From JADGNZ01 sp035995985 (GTDB lineage Bacteria; Acidobacteriota; Thermoanaerobaculia; Gp7-AA8): a stretch of 16,643 bases of DNA. The translations under genes were made by a program, and so were the position numbers. The stretch lies in NCBI GenBank assembly GCA_035995985.1, contig DASYJY010000076.1:1-16643 (forward strand), read 5' to 3'. The notes below the pieces were generated by a model. It was not told where the DNA came from. It did not search any database and saw only the letters and a list, made by a program, of their open reading frames with translations. Shown piece after piece: positions 6,334-13,341 of the stretch (its first letter is position 1; each line of letters begins with the position of its first letter).

Positions 6334-7611
6334 TTAAAGCACGAGCCGTACCGGTTGTTCGATGTAGCTGCGAAGCGTGCGCAAGTACTCCGCGCCGAGG
6401 GCTCCGTCGACGACGCGGTGGTCGCAGGACATCGTCACTTTCATGCGGTCGCGGATCACGATCTGTCGATCGACAACTACTGGCTGCGCGGATGCAGCGC
6501 CGATGGCGAGGATTGCCACGTTCGGCGGATTGATGATCGCGGTGAACTGCTCGATCCCCCATGCGCCGAGGTTAGAGATGGTGAAGGTCGAGCCCTGGTA
6601 ATCGTTCGGCGTGAGTTTGCGGTTCTTGGCTTTGTCGGCGAGCGTGCGTACTTCGTTCGAGATGTCAGTGACCGATTTTGAATCCGCGTTGCGCACGACG
6701 GGCGTGATGAGACCTTCCGGCGTCGAGACCGCGATGCCGATGTGAATCTCGCCATGTTGCGTGATCGCCTCGTCGCCCCACGACGCATTCACGTTCGGAT
6801 GATGGCGAAGAGCAAGAGCAGCAGCGCGGACGATGAAGTCGTTGACGCTGGTCTTGATCCCTGCGATCTCGTTGACCTGCTCGCGAAGCGACAGCAGGTT
6901 GGTGACGTCGTACTCGGCGGTCAGATAGAAATGCGGGATCGGTCCGGTCGACTCGGCCAACCGTTTGGCGATCGTGCGCCGCATCGCCGTCAACGGAATC
7001 TCTTTCATTTCGAGTTGCTGCATCGGCGGCAGCGACGGAGCCTTCGCCTTCTGCGGCGCAGCGGCCGACGGCTTGAAGTTCTTGATGTCGTTGGCGACGA
7101 TGCGTCCGCCCGGCCCGCTCCCCTGCACCTGCTCGATGCTGACGCCGAGCTCGCGCGCCATCTTGCGCGCCAGCGGCGAGGAGCGCCGCCGTCCGTTGTC
7201 GCCAGTCGCCGCTGCGGCGGTAGGCGTCGCCGAAGTCCGATCCACGCGCGGCGCTTTCATGTCGATGGCCTCGGCGTACTCGCCCGTCGAATGCTTGATC
7301 GAATCTTTCTTGTCGATTGCGCGGCGCGCCGGAGGAGGTTCCGCGGCTGCTTCCTTCTTCGGCGCCGCCTTCTCGCCCGCGCCGAGGATCGTGGCCAGCA
7401 CGCCGCCCACTTCGACCATCTTCCCGGCCTCGGCGGCGACGTCGCCAAGCGTTCCATCCTGCTCGGCTTCCAGATCGAGGTTGACCTTGTCGGTCTCGAT
7501 CTCCAGCACCGGCTCGCCTTTCTTCACGACGTCGCCAGCCTGTTTGTACCAACGGACGACCTTCCCCTCGGTCATCGCGTCGCCCATCTTGGGCATGATG
7601 ATTTCAGCCAT
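6334..7611 (-). CDS. Dihydrolipoamide acyltransferase, E2 of the pyruvate/2-oxoacid dehydrogenase complex
   Basis: E2 carries the acyl group from E1 on its lipoyl arm and transfers it to CoA; it also forms the core of the complex. The 425-residue protein has one lipoyl domain (1-76, lipoylated Lys42 in ETDKVN). An Ala/Pro-rich linker follows, then a peripheral-subunit-binding domain (about 142-180, SPLARKMARELG...GSGPGGRI). The catalytic domain (about 200-425) has the active-site DHRVVDG (His398, Asp402). It starts 8 nt inside the E1beta gene, so the two are translationally coupled. The motifs fit pyruvate dehydrogenase E2, but branched-chain or acetoin-type use cannot be excluded by sequence alone. 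No E3 (lipoamide dehydrogenase) gene is present in the window. Confidence 0.93.
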   Translation of the reverse strand: MAEIIMPKMGDAMTEGKVVRWYKQAGDVVKKGEPVLEIETDKVNLDLEAEQDGTLGDVAAEAGKMVEVGGVLATILGAGEKAAPKKEAAAEPPPARRAIDKKDSIKHSTGEYAEAIDMKAPRVDRTSATPTAAAATGDNGRRRSSPLARKMARELGVSIEQVQGSGPGGRIVANDIKNFKPSAAAPQKAKAPSLPPMQQLEMKEIPLTAMRRTIAKRLAESTGPIPHFYLTAEYDVTNLLSLREQVNEIAGIKTSVNDFIVRAAALALRHHPNVNASWGDEAITQHGEIHIGIAVSTPEGLITPVVRNADSKSVTDISNEVRTLADKAKNRKLTPNDYQGSTFTISNLGAWGIEQFTAIINPPNVAILAIGAASAQPVVVDRQIVIRDRMKVTMSCDHRVVDGALGAEYLRTLRSYIEQPVRLVL

Positions 7612-8590
7612 TCGCGTACATCACTTTCTTCACCGCCGCGATCACGTGCTGCTCGTGCGGCGTGGCCAGCAGCTCGAGGTTGCGCGCATACGGCATCGGC
7701 ACGTCCTCGCCGGTGACGCGCGCGACCGGAGCATCGAGCTCGTCGAAAACGTTCTCGGTGATGCTCGCCGCAATCTCCGCTGCCGCGCCGAACGGCTTCC
7801 ACTGTTCCTGCACGACCACGCAACGATGCGTCTTCGTCACCGACGCGTACGCGGGTTCAAGATCGAGCGGCCGCAGTGTGCGGAGGTCGATGACTTCGCA
7901 TTCGATGCCTTCTTCCGCAAGCTTCTCCGCTGCGATCAGCGACATCTGCAGCATGCGGCTGTACGAAACGATGGTGACGTCGCTCCCCTCGCGCGCGATG
8001 CGCGAGACGCCGAAGGGGACCGTGAAGTCGGCGTCGTCGGGCACCTCGCCCTTCATGCCGTACAGCGCCGCGCTTTCGAGAAAAATAACGGGATCGCGTC
8101 CGCGGATCGATGTCTTCAACAATCCTTTCGCATCGGCCGGCGTGGCAGGTGCGACGACTTTCAATCCCGGAAAGTGCGCGTAAAACGATTCGAATGTCTG
8201 CGAGTGCTGCGCGGAAAGCTGCACGCCGGCGCCCTGCGGCCCCCGGATGACCATCGGCACGTCGACCTGGCCGCCGGAGAAGTAACGCACCTTTGCGGCG
8301 TGATTGAGGATCTGGTCCGCGGCGACGATGGCGAAGTTCATCGTCATCATCTCCACGATCGGCCGCAATCCCAGCATGGCCATCCCGACCGCCGTTCCCG
8401 CCATCCCCGCCTCGGCGATCGGCGTGTCGATGACGCGCTTCGGCCCGTACTTTTTCAGCATGCCGGCGGTGATGCGGAAGGTGCCTTCGTAAACGCCGAT
8501 GTCCTCGCCCATGATGAGGACGTTGGCGTCGCGGTCCATCTCTTCCATCATCGCGTCGCGAATGGCGTCGCGGTAGGTTTTTTCGGCCAT
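7604..8590 (-). CDS. Pyruvate/2-oxoacid dehydrogenase E1 component, beta subunit
   Basis: The E1 heterotetramer decarboxylates the 2-oxoacid using thiamine diphosphate and loads the lipoyl group of E2. From ATG 8590 the protein is 328 residues (MAEKTYRDAIRDAMMEEM...), the usual length. Visible family signatures are MGEDIGVYEG (27-36), DTPIAEAGMAGTAVGMAM (55-72), VIRGPQGAG (114-122) and the transketolase C-terminal domain (VTIVSYSRML, EVIDLRTLRPLD, VVVQEQW). A start 10 codons further upstream would overlap the E1alpha gene and adds residues unlike the family, so the ATG 4 nt after the E1alpha stop is preferred. It lies between E1alpha and E2 in one operon. Confidence 0.93.
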   Translation of the reverse strand: MAEKTYRDAIRDAMMEEMDRDANVLIMGEDIGVYEGTFRITAGMLKKYGPKRVIDTPIAEAGMAGTAVGMAMLGLRPIVEMMTMNFAIVAADQILNHAAKVRYFSGGQVDVPMVIRGPQGAGVQLSAQHSQTFESFYAHFPGLKVVAPATPADAKGLLKTSIRGRDPVIFLESAALYGMKGEVPDDADFTVPFGVSRIAREGSDVTIVSYSRMLQMSLIAAEKLAEEGIECEVIDLRTLRPLDLEPAYASVTKTHRCVVVQEQWKPFGAAAEIAASITENVFDELDAPVARVTGEDVPMPYARNLELLATPHEQHVIAAVKKVMYANG

Positions 8591-8594
8591 CGCG

Positions 8595-9638
8595 TTACTC
8601 GTTCTCCCGCGTCGGTCCATGCTCCGCCACGATGTCGCGCCACAACTCCTCGGCGTCCGGCTGCGGGCTCTCTTCCGCGAACTGCACCGCGGCAGCGACT
8701 TCCTTCGAAGCCCAATCCTCGATCTCTTTCACGTCGTCATCGGTCAGTCCGCAGATCTCGCCGAGGCGGTTGCGGAGGATGCCGATCGGATCGCGGTGGC
8801 GATGCTGTTCGACTTCGTCCTTCGTGCGATACGGCTGAAGGATGTCCGCCGCGCCGTGACCGGAGAAACGATACGTGATCGCCTCGATGCAATACGGCTT
8901 GCCGGTGTCGCGAATCTGACGGACGACGCGATCGGCGACGCCGCGAACGGCGAAGACGTCCTGTCCATCCACTTTTTCCGTCGGGATGTTGTAGGCGCGC
9001 ACACGCTGCGAGAGATCGGTCAGCGCGGAATGCCGCTCCACCGAGGTGCCCATCGCGTAGCCGTTGTTCTCGATGATGAAAAGGATCGGACACATGCCCG
9101 ACTTGCCCCACAACCCGGCCATGTTCATCGCCTCGTGAAACGAGCCGATGTTCATCGCGCCGTCGCCGAAATAGCAGACGGCGATGCGCTCGGTGTCGCG
9201 ATAACGCAGCGCATACGCGGCGCCCGCGGCGAGCGTCAGATGACCGCCGACGATTCCATAGCCGCCGTAGAAGCCATGCTCGACGTCGAACAGATGCATC
9301 GAGCCGCCCTTGCCCTTCGAAATCCCGGTTCCCTTCCCAAACAACTCCGCCATCACACGGCGAGGTTCGGAGCCGAGGGCGATCGCGTGGGCATGATCGC
9401 GATAGCCGGTGAAAAGGATGTCGCCCTTTTGCAGCGCCGTGATGATCCCGCTGGCCACCGCCTCCTGCCCGCTGTAGACGTGCAGGTATCCGCCGATCTT
9501 GCCCTTGCGGAACTCGCGCTCCGTCGCTTCCTCGAAACGGCGGATGAGGATCATCTGCCGGAGGATGTCAGTCCACTCCGGCGCGCACGCCGCCGCCGGA
9601 TCGATCGTCGCAGAAGCCTGTTCTTTCGCCTTCGCCAT
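8595..9638 (-). CDS. Pyruvate/2-oxoacid dehydrogenase E1 component, alpha subunit
   Basis: This 347-residue subunit binds thiamine diphosphate and pairs with the E1beta product encoded 4 nt downstream. The TPP-binding motif is complete: GDGAMNIGSFHEAMN (158-172) through IIENNGYAMGT (188-198). Other signatures are LIRRFEE (31-37), the GQEAV segment (57-61), and YRFSGHGAADILQPYR (256-271) with the conserved His261. The serine usually found next to this His, phosphorylated in eukaryotic E1alpha, is Gly here. It is the first gene of the E1alpha-E1beta-E2 operon. No strong Shine-Dalgarno precedes the ATG, and a TATAGAAT-like -10 sequence about 40 nt upstream is the only promoter hint. Substrate is most likely pyruvate, but other 2-oxoacids are possible. 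Confidence 0.93.
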   Translation of the reverse strand: MAKAKEQASATIDPAAACAPEWTDILRQMILIRRFEEATEREFRKGKIGGYLHVYSGQEAVASGIITALQKGDILFTGYRDHAHAIALGSEPRRVMAELFGKGTGISKGKGGSMHLFDVEHGFYGGYGIVGGHLTLAAGAAYALRYRDTERIAVCYFGDGAMNIGSFHEAMNMAGLWGKSGMCPILFIIENNGYAMGTSVERHSALTDLSQRVRAYNIPTEKVDGQDVFAVRGVADRVVRQIRDTGKPYCIEAITYRFSGHGAADILQPYRTKDEVEQHRHRDPIGILRNRLGEICGLTDDDVKEIEDWASKEVAAAVQFAEESPQPDAEELWRDIVAEHGPTRENE

Positions 9639-9723
9639 CAGAATTGCTGCATCACGCGGTGCATGACGCGGGCCGGGATTCTATACGAGGGTCGGGCGGC
9701 CCTGGCGTCACGATGTTGAAAGG

Positions 9724-9815
9724 CGAAATGTTGAATGTTCAATGTTGAATGAGGAGGCGGCGAGTCGGAGCCCGCTGTTTCATTCAACATTCAACATTGA
9801 ACATTCAACATTTCG
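9724..9815. repeat. Long inverted repeat built from 7-nt TTCAACA/TTGAATG units
   Basis: The left arm (9724-9752) begins CGAAATGTTGAATGTTCAA. The right arm (9780-9815) is its reverse complement with one extra 7-nt unit. Together they can form a 29-bp stem with a 7-nt bulge and a 27-nt loop. The element lies between the MFS stop (9822) and the pdh operon start (9638), both on the minus strand. It could act as a terminator or mRNA-stabilising hairpin, but no T-run follows. Confidence 0.9.
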
Positions 9816-9821
9816 GTTTCT

Positions 9822-11102
9822 TCAAGTCAGCCCCGCATCGAGGTCCGTTCCCTTGAGGATGAACACCAGCGCGACGACCGCCAGCGCGACGCCGTTTACT
9901 TCGAGCGCTGTACTGATCGACCAGCGTTGCGCAACGAATCCCGCCATCAGGTTGCCGAGGGGCATGCCGCCGCGGAAGGCGAGCATGAAAATCGACATCA
10001 CGCGGCCGCGCATGGCGTCACCGGTGGAGAGCTGGACGAGCGAGCTGTAGAGCGAGATTACGCCGACGATCGCCGAGCCGGCGATGAAGGCGATGACGAG
10101 ACTGGCCGCGAAGTGACGCGATATACCGAATGCCACCAGCGTCGCGGCGAAGACGAGCTGCAGCGCGAGCGCGAGCCTGCCTTTCTTCGCCGCGTAACTG
10201 CTTCCCGCCACGAACAGCGCGCCGACGACGGAGCCGACGCCGTAGTCGGCCTGGAGCAGCGACAATCCCTGCGGGCCGAGGTTGAAAATCTTCTTTGCAA
10301 CGACCGGCATCATCGTGAAGAGCGGCATGCCGAGGAACGTGCCGGCGAAGGAGAGAAAGGTCAATAAAAGTAATGATCGTTTCGAGGCGACGAACGCGAA
10401 GCCCTCTTTCATCTGCGCCATCATCGACGTCGATGTCGCGCCAGCCTGCAGCGGCGGCATCTTGATGCTCACCAGCGCGAGGATCACGAAGATGAACGAG
10501 ATCCCGTTGATGCCGAAGCACGCCGTCGCGCCCCACAATCCGAACACAACGCCGCCGAGCGCGGGGCCAATCACCCGCGCGAGGTTGAACTGCATCGAGT
10601 TCATCGCCACGGCGTTGGCCATGTCGTCGCGCTTGACCAGCAGCGGCAGCAGCGACGCATACGCCGGTCCGCTGATCGACTGCGCACTCCCGGTCAGAAA
10701 CGAGAGGATGAAGATGTGCCAGATCTTGACGGTGTGAAAGTAGATCAGCGCCGCCAGGATCAGCGCGAAGCTCCCCTGCAGAACCTGCGACAGCAGCATG
10801 ATCTTGCGGCGCTCCAACCGGTCGGCGATGACGCCGCCGAAGAGTGAGAAGAGGAGCATCGGACCGGTGGCGAGGAACCCGTCCACGCCAAGCAGCAACG
10901 CCGAGCCGGTCATCGTGTAGACCAGCCACCCCTGCGCGAGCGTCTGCATGAACGTGCCGGTCGTCGACGCGAATGCGCCGAACCACAGCAGACGGAAGTC
11001 ACGATACCGCAGCGCGCTGAAGGTTCGCTGAAAACGTCCGCGCGGAATGCCCGCCTGCGCGTTCGCCTCGACCGTCTCTTCCTGAGGAAGCGAAGAGCTC
11101 AT
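9822..11102 (-). CDS. Major facilitator superfamily transporter (MFS_3/EntS-like exporter)
   Basis: This 426-residue integral membrane protein has about 12 hydrophobic segments. Its charged N-terminal tail leads into RFQRTFSALRYRDFRLLW, a typical opening of the MFS_3 group (enterobactin exporter EntS and similar proteins). MFS motif A appears as GGVIADRLERRK at 89-100, between helices 2 and 3. The loop between the two halves is short (MPPLQAGATSTSMMAQMKEGF). It probably exports a small molecule by proton antiport across the inner membrane; the substrate is unknown. The ATG overlaps the ruvC stop as ATGA, so the two genes are translationally coupled. No functional link between them is apparent. 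Closely related drug-efflux subfamilies are an alternative. Confidence 0.85.
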   Translation of the reverse strand: MSSSLPQEETVEANAQAGIPRGRFQRTFSALRYRDFRLLWFGAFASTTGTFMQTLAQGWLVYTMTGSALLLGVDGFLATGPMLLFSLFGGVIADRLERRKIMLLSQVLQGSFALILAALIYFHTVKIWHIFILSFLTGSAQSISGPAYASLLPLLVKRDDMANAVAMNSMQFNLARVIGPALGGVVFGLWGATACFGINGISFIFVILALVSIKMPPLQAGATSTSMMAQMKEGFAFVASKRSLLLLTFLSFAGTFLGMPLFTMMPVVAKKIFNLGPQGLSLLQADYGVGSVVGALFVAGSSYAAKKGRLALALQLVFAATLVAFGISRHFAASLVIAFIAGSAIVGVISLYSSLVQLSTGDAMRGRVMSIFMLAFRGGMPLGNLMAGFVAQRWSISTALEVNGVALAVVALVFILKGTDLDAGLT

Positions 11103-11599
11103 CGAGCGATCCGCAATTTATCGGCGGTGCCCGCCGTGTGCGCGTGACAAATGGCGACAGCCAGCGCGTCGGAGGCGTCAGTCGACATCACCAGATTCGC
11201 GCAGCCGGGCAGCAGCATGCGCACCATCTTCGCGACCTGCTCCTTCTCCGCGGCCCCATATCCGACGACGGCGCTCTTGACGCTTCGCGGCGAGTATTCG
11301 AAGACATCAAGCTTCGCCGACCGCGCCGCGAGCAGGATGACTCCTCGGGCATGCGCAAGCTGGATGAGGCTCTTCACATTCTGTCCACCGAATGGCGCTT
11401 CGACCGCGACGGCTTCCGGCGCACTGCGTCGAATGACGGTCACCAGCTCATCATGAATGCGGCAAAGCCGGTCCGCCAACTCGGAGCCGCGAACTGTGCC
11501 GATGGTCCCCTGCTCGATCAACGCAAGCCGTCCCTTGACCTGTTCGATGACGCCGAAACCTGTAGTAACGGAGCCGGGATCGATGCCGAGAATTCGCAC
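11099..11599 (-). CDS. ruvC: Crossover junction endodeoxyribonuclease RuvC
   Basis: RuvC resolves Holliday junctions during recombination and repair, cutting junctions moved by RuvAB. The 166-residue protein has the RNase H-like fold with the full acidic active site: Asp7 (GIDPGS), Glu67 (AVEAPFGGQNV), and Asp141 and Asp144 (STDASDALAVAICH). The start is GTG (11599), fixed by the near-terminal GIDPGS motif. No Shine-Dalgarno is visible upstream. A TACAAT sequence ends 8 nt before the GTG, so a leaderless transcript is possible. ruvA and ruvB are not adjacent; instead an MFS gene overlaps its stop by four nt. Confidence 0.96.
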   Translation of the reverse strand: MRILGIDPGSVTTGFGVIEQVKGRLALIEQGTIGTVRGSELADRLCRIHDELVTVIRRSAPEAVAVEAPFGGQNVKSLIQLAHARGVILLAARSAKLDVFEYSPRSVKSAVVGYGAAEKEQVAKMVRMLLPGCANLVMSTDASDALAVAICHAHTAGTADKLRIAR

Positions 11600-11606
11600 G
11601 GACGGG

Positions 11607-11612
11607 ATTGTA
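11607..11612 (-). promoter_or_regulatory. Possible -10 element of a leaderless ruvC promoter
   Basis: TACAAT on the minus strand ends 8 nt before the ruvC GTG, which would place the transcription start at or next to the start codon. No convincing -35 box was found at the usual spacing, so this is weak. Confidence 0.25.
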
Positions 11613-11640
11613 ACTGTCGCGCGATGATCAAAGGGTTACG

Positions 11641-11725
11641 GTTTCACGCGGAGAGGCGGAGAAAAAGCGGAGGGAGACTAACGGAAGCTACCGGTTTTCT
11701 CCGCGTCCCCGCGACTCCGCGTGAA
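11641..11725. repeat. CGCGGAGA-type palindromic repeat, copy 1
   Basis: The outer arms TTCACGCGGAG (11643-11653) and CTCCGCGTGAA (11715-11725) are perfect inverted repeats. Inner arms CGGAGAAAA (11657-11665) and TTTTCTCCG (11695-11703) nest inside. Units of 7-8 nt (GCGGAGA) repeat within each arm. It lies between the antitoxin-like gene and ruvC. Its left arm is the inverted counterpart of 11998-12044. Confidence 0.85.
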
Positions 11726-11743
11726 CGGCTGCGAATTCGAAAA

Positions 11744-11977
11744 TCACCGATGAAAGATGTCGCGCTCAATACGAGCTCGAACATCTTTCCAATCGGATGT
11801 TCGAAGGGTTCCATCGTCCACGGCAGCGCATCTGCTCTCGATTTCGTCGGCCCACGCGGCATCAATATCGGCCTGTGCTTCCGGCTCCAGACTTTCAAGA
11901 AGTCGAACCGCAATCTCGGCGCGCTTCTGCTCGGGAAGGCTCAGCACATGATCCAGCAACGCCACGGTATCGATCAT
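11744..11977 (-). CDS. Orphan addiction-module (antitoxin-like) protein
   Basis: From ATG 11977 the product is 77 residues. It matches the pattern of the 'addiction module component' family (PF09720/TIGR02574): a helical SLPEQKRAEIAVRLLESLE followed by AAWADEIESRCAAVDDGTL and a C-terminal arm with DVRARIERDIF. Family members are usually the antitoxin of a RelE/ParE-type toxin encoded just downstream. Here no toxin follows; about 100 nt downstream is a palindromic repeat and then ruvC. So this is a solitary antitoxin-like gene, possibly a remnant. An in-frame GTG at 11998 would add seven residues. No clear Shine-Dalgarno precedes either start. It is enclosed between two inverted copies of the CGCGGAGA repeat. 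Confidence 0.75.
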   Translation of the reverse strand: MIDTVALLDHVLSLPEQKRAEIAVRLLESLEPEAQADIDAAWADEIESRCAAVDDGTLRTSDWKDVRARIERDIFHR

Positions 11978-11997
11978 GCGAGTTAGTTTAACCGACA

Positions 11998-12044
11998 CAC
12001 GCAGTCTCCGCTTCCTCCGCCTCTCCGCGTTCCCCGCGTGAAAC
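11998..12044. repeat. CGCGGAGA-type repeat, copy 2 (inverted relative to copy 1)
   Basis: The reverse complement begins GTTTCACGCGGGGAACGCGG and continues AGAGGCGGAGGAAGCGGAGA. It aligns with 11641-11679 apart from one additional unit (GGGAACGCG-like) and a few mismatches. It fills the gap between the trmB stop (12054) and the antitoxin-like gene. Confidence 0.85.
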
Positions 12045-12053
12045 CGCCCCCTC

Positions 12054-12710
12054 TCACTTCCAGAACCGCACCTCGAATATCTCCCGCCCCTCCTCCCGGA
12101 ATTTCGCCTCGTAGTTCGTGCGCGGCGGATCGTCAGGGGTCGGGATGCGGCGCTCGCTGCGGAAGAACGATTCGATTACCGGCGCCGCGGCTTCGTAGTA
12201 GGCGCGATGATCGGTCACGTAGATGCCGCTGCCGCCGGAGACCAGCGCGCGCATCATCTCCACCATCACCTCGGCGCGGATGATGCGGCGTTTCTGTTCG
12301 CGCTTGCGCGGCCATGGGTCGGGAAAGTAAACGTGGATTTCATCGATCGACGCGTCTGGGAGCATGTCGCGAAGGACGAGGAACGCGTCGTGATTGATCA
12401 GGCGGACGTTCGTCAGTCCTCGCTTCGCAACACGGTCGCGGATCACGCGGTGGTAGTGCAGCGATTTTTCGATGCCGATGAAGTTCACATCGGGCTGCGA
12501 CGCCGCGGCGGAGATGAGAAAGCGTCCCTTCCCCGATCCGATTTCGAGCACCACGCGCCGGGTGTTTCCGAACAGCTCCGCGAGGTCGAGCCGAACAAAT
12601 CCGGAGTGCCGCGGGTCGATGACAAATTGAGGATCATTCACGCGCCGCATCATACGAAACGGGCCAAACTGACTCGCATGCGCGACGGTTTTTACCAAAC
12701 AGTCGCGCAT
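12054..12710 (-). CDS. trmB: tRNA (guanine-N7-)-methyltransferase
   Basis: TrmB methylates G46 in the variable loop of tRNAs using S-adenosylmethionine. The 218-residue protein has the SAM-binding motif EIGSGKGRF (56-64) and GIEKSLHY (79-86). The family signature FPDPWPRKR appears at 129-137, and the C-terminal TNYEAKF at 198-204. All key motifs are intact. The first ATG (12710) is used, but ATGs at codons 20-21 (12653, 12650) would give a protein starting just before VNDPQFVID. Neither choice has a good Shine-Dalgarno at normal spacing. It is divergent from the sigma-factor gene, with about 58 nt between them, and is followed by repeat DNA. Confidence 0.95.
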   Translation of the reverse strand: MRDCLVKTVAHASQFGPFRMMRRVNDPQFVIDPRHSGFVRLDLAELFGNTRRVVLEIGSGKGRFLISAAASQPDVNFIGIEKSLHYHRVIRDRVAKRGLTNVRLINHDAFLVLRDMLPDASIDEIHVYFPDPWPRKREQKRRIIRAEVMVEMMRALVSGGSGIYVTDHRAYYEAAAPVIESFFRSERRIPTPDDPPRTNYEAKFREEGREIFEVRFWK

Positions 12711-12734
12711 ACGCGTCGCTTCGCCATTCTCCTT

Positions 12735-12762
12735 TTGACTTCGTCTTCTTTCGCCCTATCCT
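12735..12762 (+). promoter_or_regulatory. Possible promoter of the first sigma-factor gene
   Basis: TTGACT (12735-12740) and TATCCT (12757-12762) are 16 nt apart. The GTG start at 12769 is six nt after the -10 box, so the transcript would be leaderless. No Shine-Dalgarno is visible before the GTG, which fits. An autoregulated ECF-type promoter remains possible. Confidence 0.4.
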
Positions 12763-12768
12763 TCGGGC

Positions 12769-13341
12769 GTGTTCGCCGGTCCGGCATTCCATCCATCACA
12801 AGAAATCCAGACTCCGATCACACCGCCGTGCGGCGTCGATGACCTCGAGTTCGGAGAGCTGTACGAGGGCAATCTCAGCCTCCTCGTCGCCATCGCCGTG
12901 CGCAAGTTTCAGGTGCCCGAAGTTGATGCCGAGGCGCTCGCGCATGAGGTGTTTCTTTCGTACCTGAAGCGAAAGAACGAGATCCGCCAATTGCATCCGT
13001 GGCTGATCGGCGCGATCTGTCACGCGTGCCGCTACTTCTGGCGGCAGAACGGCCGCCGAACGGACCAACTCGATCAGGAGCTGGCCATGCTCCGCCCCGA
13101 TCCGGACACCATCAACATCTTCGATCTGTTACCGTCGCAGCTTGCCGTACGCGAGGTGCTCGACGCGCTTCCTCCGCGATACGCTCGAATCCTGCGCATG
13201 CGCTACTACGACGGCTATACGATCCGCGAGATCGCCGACGACCTCGGCGTGACCGCGAAATACACTCAGAAACTGGTTGGCAAGTGTCTGCGCATGGCGG
13301 AGCAGATGTACAACGCGGCTCCGGCGAGGACGAAGACGTGA
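12769..13341 (+). CDS. ECF-like sigma-70 family RNA polymerase sigma factor (module 1)
   Basis: This 190-residue protein has two sigma regions. Region 2 (about 27-95) includes ELYEGNLSLLVAIAVRKFQ, DAEALAHEVFLSYL and WLIGAICHACRYFWR. Region 4 (about 125-180) has LPPRYARILRMRYYDGYTIREIADDLG, written here in two parts: LPPRYARILRMRYYDGY and TIREIADDLG. The recognition helix is unusual, TAKYTQKLVGKCLRMAE. The protein should direct RNA polymerase to a specific promoter set. The GTG start is the only in-frame start before region 2. The stop TGA overlaps the GTG of the next gene (GTGA at 13338-13341), so the sigma factor and its H-x3-C-x2-C/TPR partner are coupled, like a sigma/anti-sigma pair. A paralogue with the same arrangement begins at 14919. 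Confidence 0.9.
   Translation: MFAGPAFHPSQEIQTPITPPCGVDDLEFGELYEGNLSLLVAIAVRKFQVPEVDAEALAHEVFLSYLKRKNEIRQLHPWLIGAICHACRYFWRQNGRRTDQLDQELAMLRPDPDTINIFDLLPSQLAVREVLDALPPRYARILRMRYYDGYTIREIADDLGVTAKYTQKLVGKCLRMAEQMYNAAPARTKT

Noticed and set aside
6965..8878. 637-codon open frame on the plus strand across the pyruvate dehydrogenase genes
   Set aside because: It lies antisense to E1beta and E2, which have full family motifs; the translation is Arg/His-rich with no recognisable domain, typical of a GC-rich shadow frame.
8619..9719. 366-codon plus-strand frame over E1alpha
   Set aside because: Antisense shadow of a clear E1alpha gene; no domain and no ribosome binding site.
11641..12044. Repeat-flanked antitoxin gene as an insertion sequence
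   Set aside because: No transposase frame and no target-site duplication could be seen; only a repeat-bounded small gene is supported.
12999..13337. N-terminal extension of the first TPR frame back through the sigma gene
   Set aside because: It overlaps the sigma factor in another frame, is Arg-rich, and has no match in the paralogue, whose coupled start corresponds to 13338.
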